Positions 44,371 to 53,546 of a DNA stretch of 64,000 nt are shown here, piece by piece (the stretch's first letter is position 1; each line of letters starts with the position of its first letter). The notes under the pieces were generated by a model. The model saw only the letters and a list, made by a program, of their open reading frames with translations, had not been told where the DNA came from and did no database searches. Both the position numbers and the translations under genes were made by a program. Source of the stretch: an uncultured Bacteroidota bacterium (GTDB lineage Bacteria; Bacteroidota; Bacteroidia; Chitinophagales; Chitinophagaceae); contig CAIJXU010000054.1 in NCBI GenBank assembly GCA_903824725.1, positions 1 to 64,000 on the forward strand. Direction: 5' to 3'.

Positions 44371-47217
44371 TTATAAAGTACGCTTTACTTCCTCTTCTTC
44401 AAATGCTTCCACGATATCCCCCACCTTTAAGTCAATAAAGTTTTTAATCGTTAAGCCGCATTCCATATTAGAAACCACTTCCTTGGCGTCGTCTTTGAAT
44501 CGCTTCAAACTTCCCAATTCTGCAGCTTGCCCTTCCCCTTTAGGGTATTCCACAATACCATCACGGATAATACGTATTTTACTATTTCTACTCAATTTAC
44601 CATCCAATACAAAACATCCTGCAACGGTTGCTTTATCAAATTTGTATACTTCTCTTACTTCAACATTTGCAGTAATTTTTTCCTGAATCTTAGGTTCTAA
44701 CATACCTTCCATTGCACTCTTAATTTCATCAATGGCGTTATAGATAATGGAATATAATTTGATTTCCACCCCTTCCGTTTCAGCTAATTTATTTGCTTGC
44801 ATACTAGGTCGAACATTAAATCCAATAATAATGGCATCTGACGCAGCAGATAACAATACATCTGATTCAGAAATTTGACCTACCCCTTTTAATACAACTC
44901 TTACAGCAATTTCTTCGGTAGATAATTTTTGTAATGAGTCACTCAAGGCTTCAACTGATCCATCCACATCCCCTTTGATAATAATATTCAATTCCTTGAA
45001 ATTACCTAAGGCCAAACGACGACCAATTTCATCTAATGTAATATGTTTTCTAGTTCTTAAACCTTGCTCTCTTAATAATTGAGCGCGTTTAGTAGCTAAT
45101 TCTTTTGCTTCGGACTCATCTTCAAATACTTTGAATTTCTCACCCGCTTGTGGTGCTCCATTCAAACCTAATATCACCACTGGTGTAGAAGGAGGTGCTG
45201 AATCAATACGTTGATTACGCTCATTAAACATCGCTTTTACACGTCCATAATATTGTCCAGATAAAATTAAATCACCTTGTCTTAAAGTTCCGTTTTGTAC
45301 TAAAATAGTGGCGACATAACCACGCCCTTTATCTAAAGAGGCTTCAATGATGGTTCCTGTACCTTCTCTGTTTGGGTTGGCTTTTAAATCTAATAAATCA
45401 GATTCTAAAATAACTTTTTCTAATAAGGTATCTACATTCAATCCTTGCTTAGCAGACAACTCTTGGTTTTGGAATTTACCACCCCAAGCTTCTACTAAAA
45501 TATTCATTTGAGAAAGTTGCTCGTATATTTTTTGTGGATTAGCACCGTCCTTATCAATTTTGTTGACAGCAAATATCATGGGAACACTCGCAGCTTGCGC
45601 ATGCGAAATAGCCTCTTTTGTTTGAGGCATTACAGCATCATCCGCTGCTACTACAATGATGGCGATATCGGTTACTTTAGCACCTCTTGCACGCATCGCT
45701 GTAAACGCTTCGTGACCCGGTGTATCTAAGAAAGTAATGGCTTTACCATTTGGTAAGGTTACCTCGTATGCACCAATATGTTGTGTAATACCTCCAGCTT
45801 CACCTGCAACAACATTGGCATTACGTATATAATCCAATAAAGAAGTTTTACCGTGATCTACGTGACCCATAATGGTAACAATAGGAGGACGCTCCACTAA
45901 GTTGGCTAAATCTTCTGCTTCTTCTTCTTCATCCATTTCTTCTACATCTTCTAGTCCAACAAATTCTACTTCAAAAGCAAATTCACTTGCTACTAATTCA
46001 ATGACTTCCGCATCTAATCTTTGGTTAATAGAAACCATGATACCCAAATTCATACACTTGCTAATGATATCAGCAAAACTGACATCCATTAAACTTGACA
46101 ACTCACTTACAGTTACAAATTCAGTTACTTGTAATTTATTATCTCTTACTTCACTTTGTTCATTCTCTGCAGCTTCTTCTCTTTTAGCACGACGATATTT
46201 AGATTTCAAACTTTTACCTCGACCTCCTTGGCCTGATAATTTAGCCTGTGTTTCTTTGATCTTATCTTGAATGGCTTTTTGACCAATTTCTTTTTGTTCG
46301 GGTGTTTGTGGTGCATTGCGATTACCTCCTGGTCTGTTACCACCTGGTCTATTGCCCCCTTGTCCTTGGTATCCACCACCTGGTTTATTACCACCTGGTC
46401 TGTTTCCACCTTGGGCTCCGCCCCCTGGACGATTGCCTCCACCTTGCGCACCGCCTTGTTGTGGAGGACGACCTGTTGGAGTAGGAATGCGTTTACGAAC
46501 TCGCTTTTCCTCCTGACTCATTGGTTTTGGCCTTGTATCGCTATTAACAGGTAAATCAATTTTACCCATCACTTTTGGACCTTCTAATTTGTCAGCCCTA
46601 ATATTTTCAATTTTACCATGCACATTTTCGGGCGCAATAGAATGATCGACTGGAGCTGATTTTTTGGATGCCGATTTAGCAGCTGGTGCTTTTTCGGCTG
46701 GCTTGGCTTCTGGCTCTTTGGGAGCATCTGCTTTTTTGGTTGCTTTTTTAGGTCGAGTAGAGGAATCAATTTGAGATAAATCAATCTTGTTGATGACCTT
46801 TGGTGTTTCTACTTCAGGTACTTTGATATTGGTAGTTACTTGTTCAGCAGGAACTTCTTCAATTGTCTTTTCAGCTTTACTTGCTTTTTTATCGGCAGCT
46901 ACTTTAGTTTCTTTTGCCTTAGGCGCATCCGCTTCTTCAGCTTCAGGTGCTTTTTTGGCAACGGCTTCCTCTGGCTTTTTAGCTTTATCAGTAATTGCAT
47001 TTTTAGGCAATTCAACATGATCTGCTTTATCCCTGGCCACTTTGTCGCCCTGAAATTCAGCTTGTAAAGCGTAATACTGATCCTCCGTTAATTTAGCCGC
47101 TGGCTTAAGGTCATCCTTGGGGAAACCTTTCTTAGCTAGGAACTCAATCAAGGTATCTTGACCGATGTTGAACTCCTTAGCAGCTGCTAACAATCTTGGT
47201 AATTTCAATTCTGACAT
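44371..47217 (-). CDS. infB: Translation initiation factor IF-2
   Basis: [40 protein letters not shown]; Lys/Ala/Pro and Gly/Arg/Asn-rich N-terminus. Confidence 0.98.
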   Translation of the reverse strand: MSELKLPRLLAAAKEFNIGQDTLIEFLAKKGFPKDDLKPAAKLTEDQYYALQAEFQGDKVARDKADHVELPKNAITDKAKKPEEAVAKKAPEAEEADAPKAKETKVAADKKASKAEKTIEEVPAEQVTTNIKVPEVETPKVINKIDLSQIDSSTRPKKATKKADAPKEPEAKPAEKAPAAKSASKKSAPVDHSIAPENVHGKIENIRADKLEGPKVMGKIDLPVNSDTRPKPMSQEEKRVRKRIPTPTGRPPQQGGAQGGGNRPGGGAQGGNRPGGNKPGGGYQGQGGNRPGGNRPGGNRNAPQTPEQKEIGQKAIQDKIKETQAKLSGQGGRGKSLKSKYRRAKREEAAENEQSEVRDNKLQVTEFVTVSELSSLMDVSFADIISKCMNLGIMVSINQRLDAEVIELVASEFAFEVEFVGLEDVEEMDEEEEAEDLANLVERPPIVTIMGHVDHGKTSLLDYIRNANVVAGEAGGITQHIGAYEVTLPNGKAITFLDTPGHEAFTAMRARGAKVTDIAIIVVAADDAVMPQTKEAISHAQAASVPMIFAVNKIDKDGANPQKIYEQLSQMNILVEAWGGKFQNQELSAKQGLNVDTLLEKVILESDLLDLKANPNREGTGTIIEASLDKGRGYVATILVQNGTLRQGDLILSGQYYGRVKAMFNERNQRIDSAPPSTPVVILGLNGAPQAGEKFKVFEDESEAKELATKRAQLLREQGLRTRKHITLDEIGRRLALGNFKELNIIIKGDVDGSVEALSDSLQKLSTEEIAVRVVLKGVGQISESDVLLSAASDAIIIGFNVRPSMQANKLAETEGVEIKLYSIIYNAIDEIKSAMEGMLEPKIQEKITANVEVREVYKFDKATVAGCFVLDGKLSRNSKIRIIRDGIVEYPKGEGQAAELGSLKRFKDDAKEVVSNMECGLTIKNFIDLKVGDIVEAFEEEEVKRTL

Positions 47218-47285
47218 TCTAATGTTTTTTGTCCCTTTTTATGGGAACGAGTAACCTAATACAAATATACTTTCAAAAATCAAGG

Positions 47286-48536
47286 TTATTCACCTTTATC
47301 AAACTCTTCTTGTAAAATTCGACGCACATCCGCGATGGTCTCTTTTTCTAAATCGGTTCTTCTTTCTAGTTCATCGGCACTTAGCTTGATAACGCTGCGA
47401 GCAGTATCACAACCCACACGCTTGAATTCATCAATAATCCAAGTTTCAATTTCATCGCTAAATTCATCTAAATCAATGTCAAATTCATCAACGATTTCCT
47501 CGTCTTCACGATAAACATCTAATTCAAAGCCTGTTAATTCAGCAGCCAATTTAATATTCACCCCACGACGGCCAATGGCTAAAGAAACCTGATCAGCTGG
47601 TAAGTATACTTCGACACGCTTTGTTTCGGTGTCAATATTCATGTAGCTAATTTTGGCAGGTGTTAATGAACGTTGTATTAATAATTGAGTATTAGTTGTA
47701 AAATTAATGACATCAATATTTTCATTTTTTAATTCTCTTACAATACCATGGATACGACTTCCTTTCATTCCCACACAAGCACCTACTGGATCAATACGAT
47801 CGTCAAAAGATTCAACGGCCACTTTAGCACGCTCACCTGGTTCACGCACAATTTTTTTAATGGTAATTAAACCATCAAATATTTCAGGTACTTCAATTTC
47901 TAATAATTTAGCTAAGAATAAAGGACTTGTTCTAGATAAAATAATAACAGGTGAATTATTTTTCATATCCACTCTTGCTACTACTGCACGAATATTTTCC
48001 CCCTTCTTAAAAAAGTCTTGAGGAATTTGTTCTGTTTTTGGAAGAATCAATTCATTTCCTTCTTCATCTAATAACAAAACTTCTTTTTTCCAAACTTGAT
48101 AAATTTCAGCATTAATAATATCGCCAATACGATCAGAATATTTTTTTACTAAAACATTTTTCTTAAGATCATTGATACGAGAAGCCAAAGTTTGTTTAGC
48201 TGCTAATATAGCCCTACGACCAAAGTCTAAAATATCTACCTCTTCATATAAATCCTCACCTATCTCAAAGTCAGGCTCTATCTTGATTGCGTAAGAATAA
48301 GGTACTTCCTCTAAAGGATTGTCAACATCATCATCGGGTCTAATTTGACGACGACGAATTATTTCCAAATCTCCTTTTTCGGCATTCACGATAACATCAA
48401 AGTTTTCGTCACTACCATACTTTTTTCTGATCAAAGTTTTAAAAACATCTTCTACCACTTTCATCATCGTTGGGCGATCAATATTTTCAGCGTCTTTAAA
48501 CTCCTGAAAAGCTTCGATCAAATTTATACTTGCCAT
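47286..48536 (-). CDS. nusA: Transcription termination/antitermination factor NusA
   Basis: GACVGMKGSRIHGIVREL, LPADQVSLAIGRRGVNIKLAAELTG (KH domains); start trimmed to MASINLIEAFQEF. Confidence 0.97.
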   Translation of the reverse strand: MASINLIEAFQEFKDAENIDRPTMMKVVEDVFKTLIRKKYGSDENFDVIVNAEKGDLEIIRRRQIRPDDDVDNPLEEVPYSYAIKIEPDFEIGEDLYEEVDILDFGRRAILAAKQTLASRINDLKKNVLVKKYSDRIGDIINAEIYQVWKKEVLLLDEEGNELILPKTEQIPQDFFKKGENIRAVVARVDMKNNSPVIILSRTSPLFLAKLLEIEVPEIFDGLITIKKIVREPGERAKVAVESFDDRIDPVGACVGMKGSRIHGIVRELKNENIDVINFTTNTQLLIQRSLTPAKISYMNIDTETKRVEVYLPADQVSLAIGRRGVNIKLAAELTGFELDVYREDEEIVDEFDIDLDEFSDEIETWIIDEFKRVGCDTARSVIKLSADELERRTDLEKETIADVRRILQEEFDKGE

Positions 48537-48574
48537 AACATAATTTTTTTTCAAGCTTTACGCTTGATGATTTG

Positions 48575-49045
48575 TTAAAATTGAACTTGAACTATAGTTG
48601 ATTTAATATTCTCAAATGGGATCAGCAATTGTTGTTGGATTGCTTTTTTTCCTTTTCCGTCGGTCCACTCTAATACAATGTCATTATCCGAAACTGTCAT
48701 CAGTTGACCTATTTTTTCACTTGCATCATTTAAAGTAACCATCACTTTGCGACCTATATTTTTTTGATATTGACGATTCAATATTAAAGGTTCGTCTACA
48801 CCAGGCGATGACACTTCTAATGAAAAATCGCCTTCGGGAAACCAAGCTTCTTCTTCGATGGCTTTGTACAATTTTCGATTAAAAAAAGTACATCGCTCAA
48901 TAGGCAACCCTTTGTCCCCATCTAAAAACACTTTAATGTTATTAGTAGGTTTAATTTTTATCTGAACGCAAAAATAGCTTTGATCCTCTTCTAAAAAAGG
49001 GTCGATGACTGCTTTTACCTTATCTATTAATACACTTGGTTCCAT
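48575..49045 (-). CDS. rimP: Ribosome maturation factor RimP
   Basis: Upstream of nusA; FSLEVSSPGVDEPL motif. Confidence 0.95.
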   Translation of the reverse strand: MEPSVLIDKVKAVIDPFLEEDQSYFCVQIKIKPTNNIKVFLDGDKGLPIERCTFFNRKLYKAIEEEAWFPEGDFSLEVSSPGVDEPLILNRQYQKNIGRKVMVTLNDASEKIGQLMTVSDNDIVLEWTDGKGKKAIQQQLLIPFENIKSTIVQVQF

Positions 49046-49058
49046 ATTTAAAAAAGAA

Positions 49059-49082
49059 GAAGGGAACGATTTCGTTCCCTTC
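49059..49082 (-). terminator. Hairpin + U-tract in the rimP leader; candidate attenuator
   Basis: Minus strand GAAGGGAACG-AAAT-CGTTCCCTTC then TTCTTTTTTAAAT-ATG(rimP); 10-bp perfect stem. Confidence 0.65.
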
Positions 49083-49101
49083 GATAGCTTTTATACTAGA
49101 C

Positions 49102-49136
49102 CAAAGGTAATAAAAGAGGATGAAATATCCCAAAAT
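49102..49136 (-). promoter_or_regulatory. Candidate promoter for rimP-nusA-infB (TACCTTTG -7; TTTG -33)
   Basis: Plus-strand CAAAGGTA at 49102-49109 and CAAA at 49133-49136, spacing 23 nt. Confidence 0.45.
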
Positions 49137-49163
49137 TATTGTGAGAGCCCTTATTTTTGCACT

Positions 49164-49412
49164 ATGAGTAAGTTGATATTTTACGGTATAATGGTGTATT
49201 TCCTATACAAATTGATATTTAATGTGGTAGTTCCTGTGAGCAATGGAGTGAATACCATGCGTCAAAATATGGAACAAGCCAAGGCGGCTGAAGCCAACAG
49301 ACAGGCTGCAGCCAATGCGAAGTTTAACCAAAATGCCACCCATACCCAAAAGGCGGATGGACCTCCAGTTGAAGCAGAATACATTGAATTTGAGGAAGTT
49401 AAGAAGAAATAA
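49164..49412 (+). CDS. DUF4834-like small membrane protein
   Basis: MSKLIFYGIMVYFLYKLIFNVVVPVSNGVNTMRQNME...; one TM, charged tail; ORF start trimmed to internal ATG. Confidence 0.75.
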   Translation: MSKLIFYGIMVYFLYKLIFNVVVPVSNGVNTMRQNMEQAKAAEANRQAAANAKFNQNATHTQKADGPPVEAEYIEFEEVKKK

Positions 49413-49415
49413 CCT

Positions 49416-50039
49416 TTATAAATAGGCCTCAATCTCATTTTCTAGATACATTCCTTCCTTTAGATGCAGTACTTTAATCCCTACCCCTGCAGCGGCAATA
49501 ATATTGGGTTCATTGTCGTCAATAAATAGGGTTTCACTTGCCAATAAACCTTGTTGCTCTAATATATAAGTAAAAGACGAGGGATCGGGTTTTCGCATAC
49601 CCATTTCATGAGAGTAATACGGTTTTTTAAATAAGGTCTCAAATGGATAATCGGCTACTTCATTTTCAAACTCAGGAATAAAATGATCATAATGAATTTG
49701 ATTGGTATTGGAATATAAAAAAATATTAAAACGATCTTGGTTTGCGTGTACCCAAGCGATACTTGTTTTTCTAAAACCCACCAACAAAGCATTCCATGCA
49801 AATATAATTTGCTCATTAGACAAAGGTAAATTTCCCAATACTCTGAAGCCATCACAAAATTCAGATTCATTAACAAAGCCCATTTCCAAATCTAAAAAAA
49901 GTGGGTTGGATTTATTTAAAGTAAAATGTTGCTCTATATTTTCGATACCTATTGAAGTAAAAGCATCGTTCATAATTTTAAAATCAATATCATATAAAAC
50001 ATTCCCTAAATCAAAGATTAAATTTTTTATGCCTGCCAT
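49416..50039 (-). CDS. HAD family hydrolase
   Basis: NLIFDLGNVLYDID, LYSNTN, KPDPSSFTYIL, LFIDDNEPNI. Confidence 0.92.
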   Translation of the reverse strand: MAGIKNLIFDLGNVLYDIDFKIMNDAFTSIGIENIEQHFTLNKSNPLFLDLEMGFVNESEFCDGFRVLGNLPLSNEQIIFAWNALLVGFRKTSIAWVHANQDRFNIFLYSNTNQIHYDHFIPEFENEVADYPFETLFKKPYYSHEMGMRKPDPSSFTYILEQQGLLASETLFIDDNEPNIIAAAGVGIKVLHLKEGMYLENEIEAYL

Positions 50040-50068
50040 TTTTAATTGTTTATACTTTATGATTAAAA

Positions 50069-50185
50069 TTATTTTTTCATACTAAATTTCCAATGAAATT
50101 GAGATTGGGTGGCTGCTGGATGGGCCTGCATTAAGCGAATTACTTCATGATGGTCTTTGGCTTTAAAATGTGGAACATGATACAT
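50069..50185 (-). pseudogene. 38-aa ORF resembling the N-terminus of PaiB/FMN-binding negative regulators; possible truncated remnant
   Basis: Manual minus-strand translation MYHVPHFKAKDHHEVIRLMQAHPAATQSQFHWKFSMKK*; MYxxxHFxxxDxxxxxxxxxxHPxAT-like start, then diverges and stops. Confidence 0.4.
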
Positions 50186-50194
50186 ACTATATTT

Positions 50195-50653
50195 TTAAAG
50201 TGGAAGTTCGGTTGTAGTTTTAATTTCATCCATCACAAACAAACTATTAATATGTGCAACCATGGGAAGCACTGCTAATTTTTCTTGATAAAATTTGTTG
50301 TAAGATTCCACATCCTTGGTCACTAGTTTTAAAAAATAATCAAAATTGCCAGATACCAAACTACAGGAAATTACTTCGGGGTACTGAGCAATAATTTGTT
50401 CAAATTCGGAAAAGTTATTGGTGGTTTGTTTGTCTAAGGTCACGTGACAATGTACAATTAAACCAAGGTCAATTTTTTTTCTATCTAAAATACCCACATA
50501 CCCTTGAATATACCCTTCTAATTCCAAACGTTTAATGCGATCATGTGTTGGGCTCATGGAAAGGTTCACTAGAGCACTGATATCTTTAATTTTTGCCAAA
50601 GCGTTTTTTTGTAAAATTTTCAAAATGGCAATATCAATGGAATCTAAACTCAT
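50195..50653 (-). CDS. Lrp/AsnC family transcriptional regulator
   Basis: LDSIDIAILKILQKNALAKIKDISALVNLSMSPTHDRIKRLELEGYIQGY. Confidence 0.96.
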   Translation of the reverse strand: MSLDSIDIAILKILQKNALAKIKDISALVNLSMSPTHDRIKRLELEGYIQGYVGILDRKKIDLGLIVHCHVTLDKQTTNNFSEFEQIIAQYPEVISCSLVSGNFDYFLKLVTKDVESYNKFYQEKLAVLPMVAHINSLFVMDEIKTTTELPL

Positions 50654-50733
50654 AGTTAGTCAAATTCAAGGTGAAGGAATAATTTCTGCCTAAGGGCAAA
50701 ACAGCAGTCAAAATTACCGACAATTTCTTAAAA

Positions 50734-50750
50734 TACTAAATTTTATAGTA
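50734..50750. promoter_or_regulatory. Candidate Lrp-type operator palindrome TACTA-N7-TAGTA between lrp and ald
   Basis: TACTAAATTTTATAGTA in the divergent intergenic region. Confidence 0.4.
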
Positions 50751-50827
50751 ATATTTACTGAATATTTGATATTTAGTCATAATATTTCCTTTTTGATGAT
50801 ATTTATGCAGTAAATAAAACCAATTTT

Positions 50828-51913
50828 ATGATTATCGGATGCCCAAAAGAAATTAAGATTCAGGAGTACAGAGTAGGTTTAACCCCTGAAGGAGCAGATG
50901 CTTTAGTAAGACAAGGCCATACGGTTTATGTTGAAACCAAAGCAGGAGCTGGTTCGGGATTTTCAGACGAGGCTTATATTAAAGCGGGTGCTGCAATTTT
51001 AGCAACTGCAAGCGAAGTATATGCAATCGCTGAAATGATTATAAAAGTAAAAGAACCTTTAGCGGCGGAATTCCCACTAATTAAAGCAGGACAAATTTTA
51101 TTTACTTATTTCCATTTTGCGGCGTCAAAAGAATTAACGGATGCGATGATGAAATCATTGGCAGTATGTATTGCATATGAAACAGTTGAATTACCTGATG
51201 GATCATTACCATTACTAGTTCCTATGTCGGAAGTAGCAGGAAGAATGGCAGTCAATGTGGGAGCCTATTATTTAGGAAAACCTTTTGGTGGAAAAGGAAA
51301 ATTATTAGGAGGTGTTCCGGGTGTAAAACCAGCAGAAGTATTAATTATAGGTGGTGGTATCGTAGGAACACAAGCTGCAAAAATGGCTGCAGGTTTAGGT
51401 GCCAATGTCACCATCATGGATACTAATTTAACAAGATTAAGATATTTATCAGATGTGATGCCAGCCAATGTGGTGACACAGTATTCCACTTTAATGGCCA
51501 TACAAGAAAAATTACCAACTGTTGATTTAGTGATAGGGGCTGTTTTATTACATGGTGCTAAAGCGCCACATTTAATTAAGAAAACAGATTTAGCAATGAT
51601 GGAAGCAGGTACTGTTGTAGTTGATGTAGCAGTGGATCAGGGAGGTTGTATTGAAACATGCAAACCAACGACACATGAAAATCCAGTTTATATGGAACAA
51701 AATATTTTACACTACTGTGTCGCTAATATGCCAGGTGCCGTTCCACAAACTTCTACACGCGCTTTAACGCAAGCCACTTTGCCTTACGCCATTGCGATTG
51801 CAAATAAAGGATGGGAAAAAGCATGTGTTGAAAATGCAGCTTTAGCAAAAGGTTTAAATATTAAAGCAGGAAAAATTTTACATAAGGGCGTTGCAGATGC
51901 GTTTAACGGATAA
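50828..51913 (+). CDS. ald: Alanine dehydrogenase
   Basis: MIIGCPKEIKIQEYRVGLTPEGADALV, PLLVPMSEVAGRMAVNVGAYYL, NMPGAVPQTSTRALTQATLPYA. Confidence 0.96.
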   Translation: MIIGCPKEIKIQEYRVGLTPEGADALVRQGHTVYVETKAGAGSGFSDEAYIKAGAAILATASEVYAIAEMIIKVKEPLAAEFPLIKAGQILFTYFHFAASKELTDAMMKSLAVCIAYETVELPDGSLPLLVPMSEVAGRMAVNVGAYYLGKPFGGKGKLLGGVPGVKPAEVLIIGGGIVGTQAAKMAAGLGANVTIMDTNLTRLRYLSDVMPANVVTQYSTLMAIQEKLPTVDLVIGAVLLHGAKAPHLIKKTDLAMMEAGTVVVDVAVDQGGCIETCKPTTHENPVYMEQNILHYCVANMPGAVPQTSTRALTQATLPYAIAIANKGWEKACVENAALAKGLNIKAGKILHKGVADAFNG

Positions 51914-51939
51914 TTAATTTATACAAACGAAAGCATAAT

Positions 51940-51975
51940 AAAAAAGGCCGACTTCTTTCGAAGCCAGCCTTTTTT
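51940..51975. terminator. Likely bidirectional intrinsic terminator between convergent ald and lipoprotein gene
   Basis: A6-GGCCGACTTC-TTTC-GAAGCCAGCC-T7, imperfect stem with A/T flanks. Confidence 0.75.
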
Positions 51976-51994
51976 TATATCTATTAATTATATT

Positions 51995-53503
51995 CTAGTA
52001 ATTGAATCTAGCCCAACCTTTCCACCATGTTGCATCTTCGCCATTTAAACCAACTGCGCCTCTAAATGTAACTTTTTTAATAAATGCATCTTGCAATTTA
52101 GAATCTGTGAAACTACCATTACTTGCATAGTTGAAGTTTCCTACAACACCCACTGGTAAGTTAGCTGTAGCAGGACCTGCAGTACCTGCATAAGGTGTAG
52201 GATCAAACATAGTATAATTGAATGGCTGAATCAACTTTGCATCTATTGCGTTAGTCGTAATCGCATTACCATAACCTGCATTTGAAACCCATGCCAACAT
52301 ACTTGCATCATCAGCACCAGTAGCAGCAGAAGTACTTTTTGAATATTTCACATTAACAGTATTACCAGCTAAAGTATTATTCTTAAAACGAATGGTTGTG
52401 CTATCTGCAATATTTAAATCGGTTGGAGAACCTGTAGTTGCATCAATTAATAAGGCAGTAGGCCAGCCTATGAAAACCGAGTTTTGAATTGAGATACCAG
52501 AGTTTCTTCTAATTTGAGCGCCTGCTAAAAACAAGCTATTACCTACATTAGACAAAGTAGCTTTTGGTCCTATCACAGTCATATTAGAGAATACTGCTGT
52601 TGTTTTTGGAGTAGCAGTACTTCCTGAAGAATTATTATCTGATTCAAAAGCTTCAGATTTAGAAATATCTGCAATAACAGAATCGCGAATACCAATACCA
52701 AATTGCACATAACCGCTATATCCATTATCTGTATCAAAATCATCATCTTGACCTTTGTATGCGATTAAATACTTACAGTTTACTGTACCTCCAAACCACT
52801 CAAAGCTATCATCTTTGCCAAAAGCAGTTTCTATGTGATCGATAGTAGTTCCACTACCCACAGCAGCCATGGTTAAACTATTAATTTCTTTATCCGGTTG
52901 GTAAGCATATCCTGCATATTCAATTCTGATATATTGTAAAATACCTGAATTATCTGCTGGGTTTACGGTTGGGAAAGCTGCATCTCCAGCTCCTGCTAAA
53001 CCATCGCCATTTGCATTATCTACGCCACCTTCCACTTGATATAAGCCTGTAACTGAAGCACCATTTGAAGTAGCGCTAGTATTGATAGGTGCAGTTCCGC
53101 ATAAAACGATACCACCCCAGTCACCTGATTGTGGATTTGCAGAAGCAGAAGTAAATACAATCGGTTTGTCTACAGTTCCTTTTGCTATTAACTTAGCCCC
53201 TCTAGAAATAATTAAAGCAGATACATCTGATCCAGAATATTTTCCTTTTACTGTAGCACCTTCCTGAACGGTTAATGTTACCCCTTTAGTGATGTACACT
53301 ATGCCTTGTAAATAGTTAAAATCCTTAGCATACAAAGTTGTATCCTTGGTAATTCTTCCTGATAATGTAACTGTATTTGCAGTAGGTCCTGAAGGAATCA
53401 CTGGTTGGTTTACGATTACGATTTCTTTTTCTCCATCAGTTTCGATCTTTCTACAACCTGTAATGGCTAAAAAAGCGAATGATAAAATTAATAGCTGTTT
53501 CAT
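51995..53503 (-). CDS. Beta-helix-like surface/periplasmic lipoprotein paired with TonB receptor
   Basis: Lipobox FLAITGCRK; repetitive LTVQEGATVKGKY...ALIISRGAKLIAKGT, GDWGGIVLCG; 43 nt after TonB receptor gene. Confidence 0.7.
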   Translation of the reverse strand: MKQLLILSFAFLAITGCRKIETDGEKEIVIVNQPVIPSGPTANTVTLSGRITKDTTLYAKDFNYLQGIVYITKGVTLTVQEGATVKGKYSGSDVSALIISRGAKLIAKGTVDKPIVFTSASANPQSGDWGGIVLCGTAPINTSATSNGASVTGLYQVEGGVDNANGDGLAGAGDAAFPTVNPADNSGILQYIRIEYAGYAYQPDKEINSLTMAAVGSGTTIDHIETAFGKDDSFEWFGGTVNCKYLIAYKGQDDDFDTDNGYSGYVQFGIGIRDSVIADISKSEAFESDNNSSGSTATPKTTAVFSNMTVIGPKATLSNVGNSLFLAGAQIRRNSGISIQNSVFIGWPTALLIDATTGSPTDLNIADSTTIRFKNNTLAGNTVNVKYSKSTSAATGADDASMLAWVSNAGYGNAITTNAIDAKLIQPFNYTMFDPTPYAGTAGPATANLPVGVVGNFNYASNGSFTDSKLQDAFIKKVTFRGAVGLNGEDATWWKGWARFNY

Positions 53504-53546
53504 TGTTTTTTGTATTTAAAAAAATTTTTAATGTATTTGTTATGTG

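Noticed and set aside
45872-46270. 132-aa Ser/Leu-rich ORF antisense to infB
   Set aside because: Composition mirrors acidic/basic codons of IF-2 on the opposite strand; no independent support.
46267-46554. Overlapping plus-strand ORFs opposite IF-2, including a Pro/Gly-rich 66-aa frame
   Set aside because: Artefacts of the repetitive Gly/Arg/Asn linker of infB on the minus strand.
49005-49163. N-terminal extension of ORF 49005..49412
   Set aside because: Overlaps rimP start and the hairpin; the internal ATG at 49164 gives a sensible membrane protein start.
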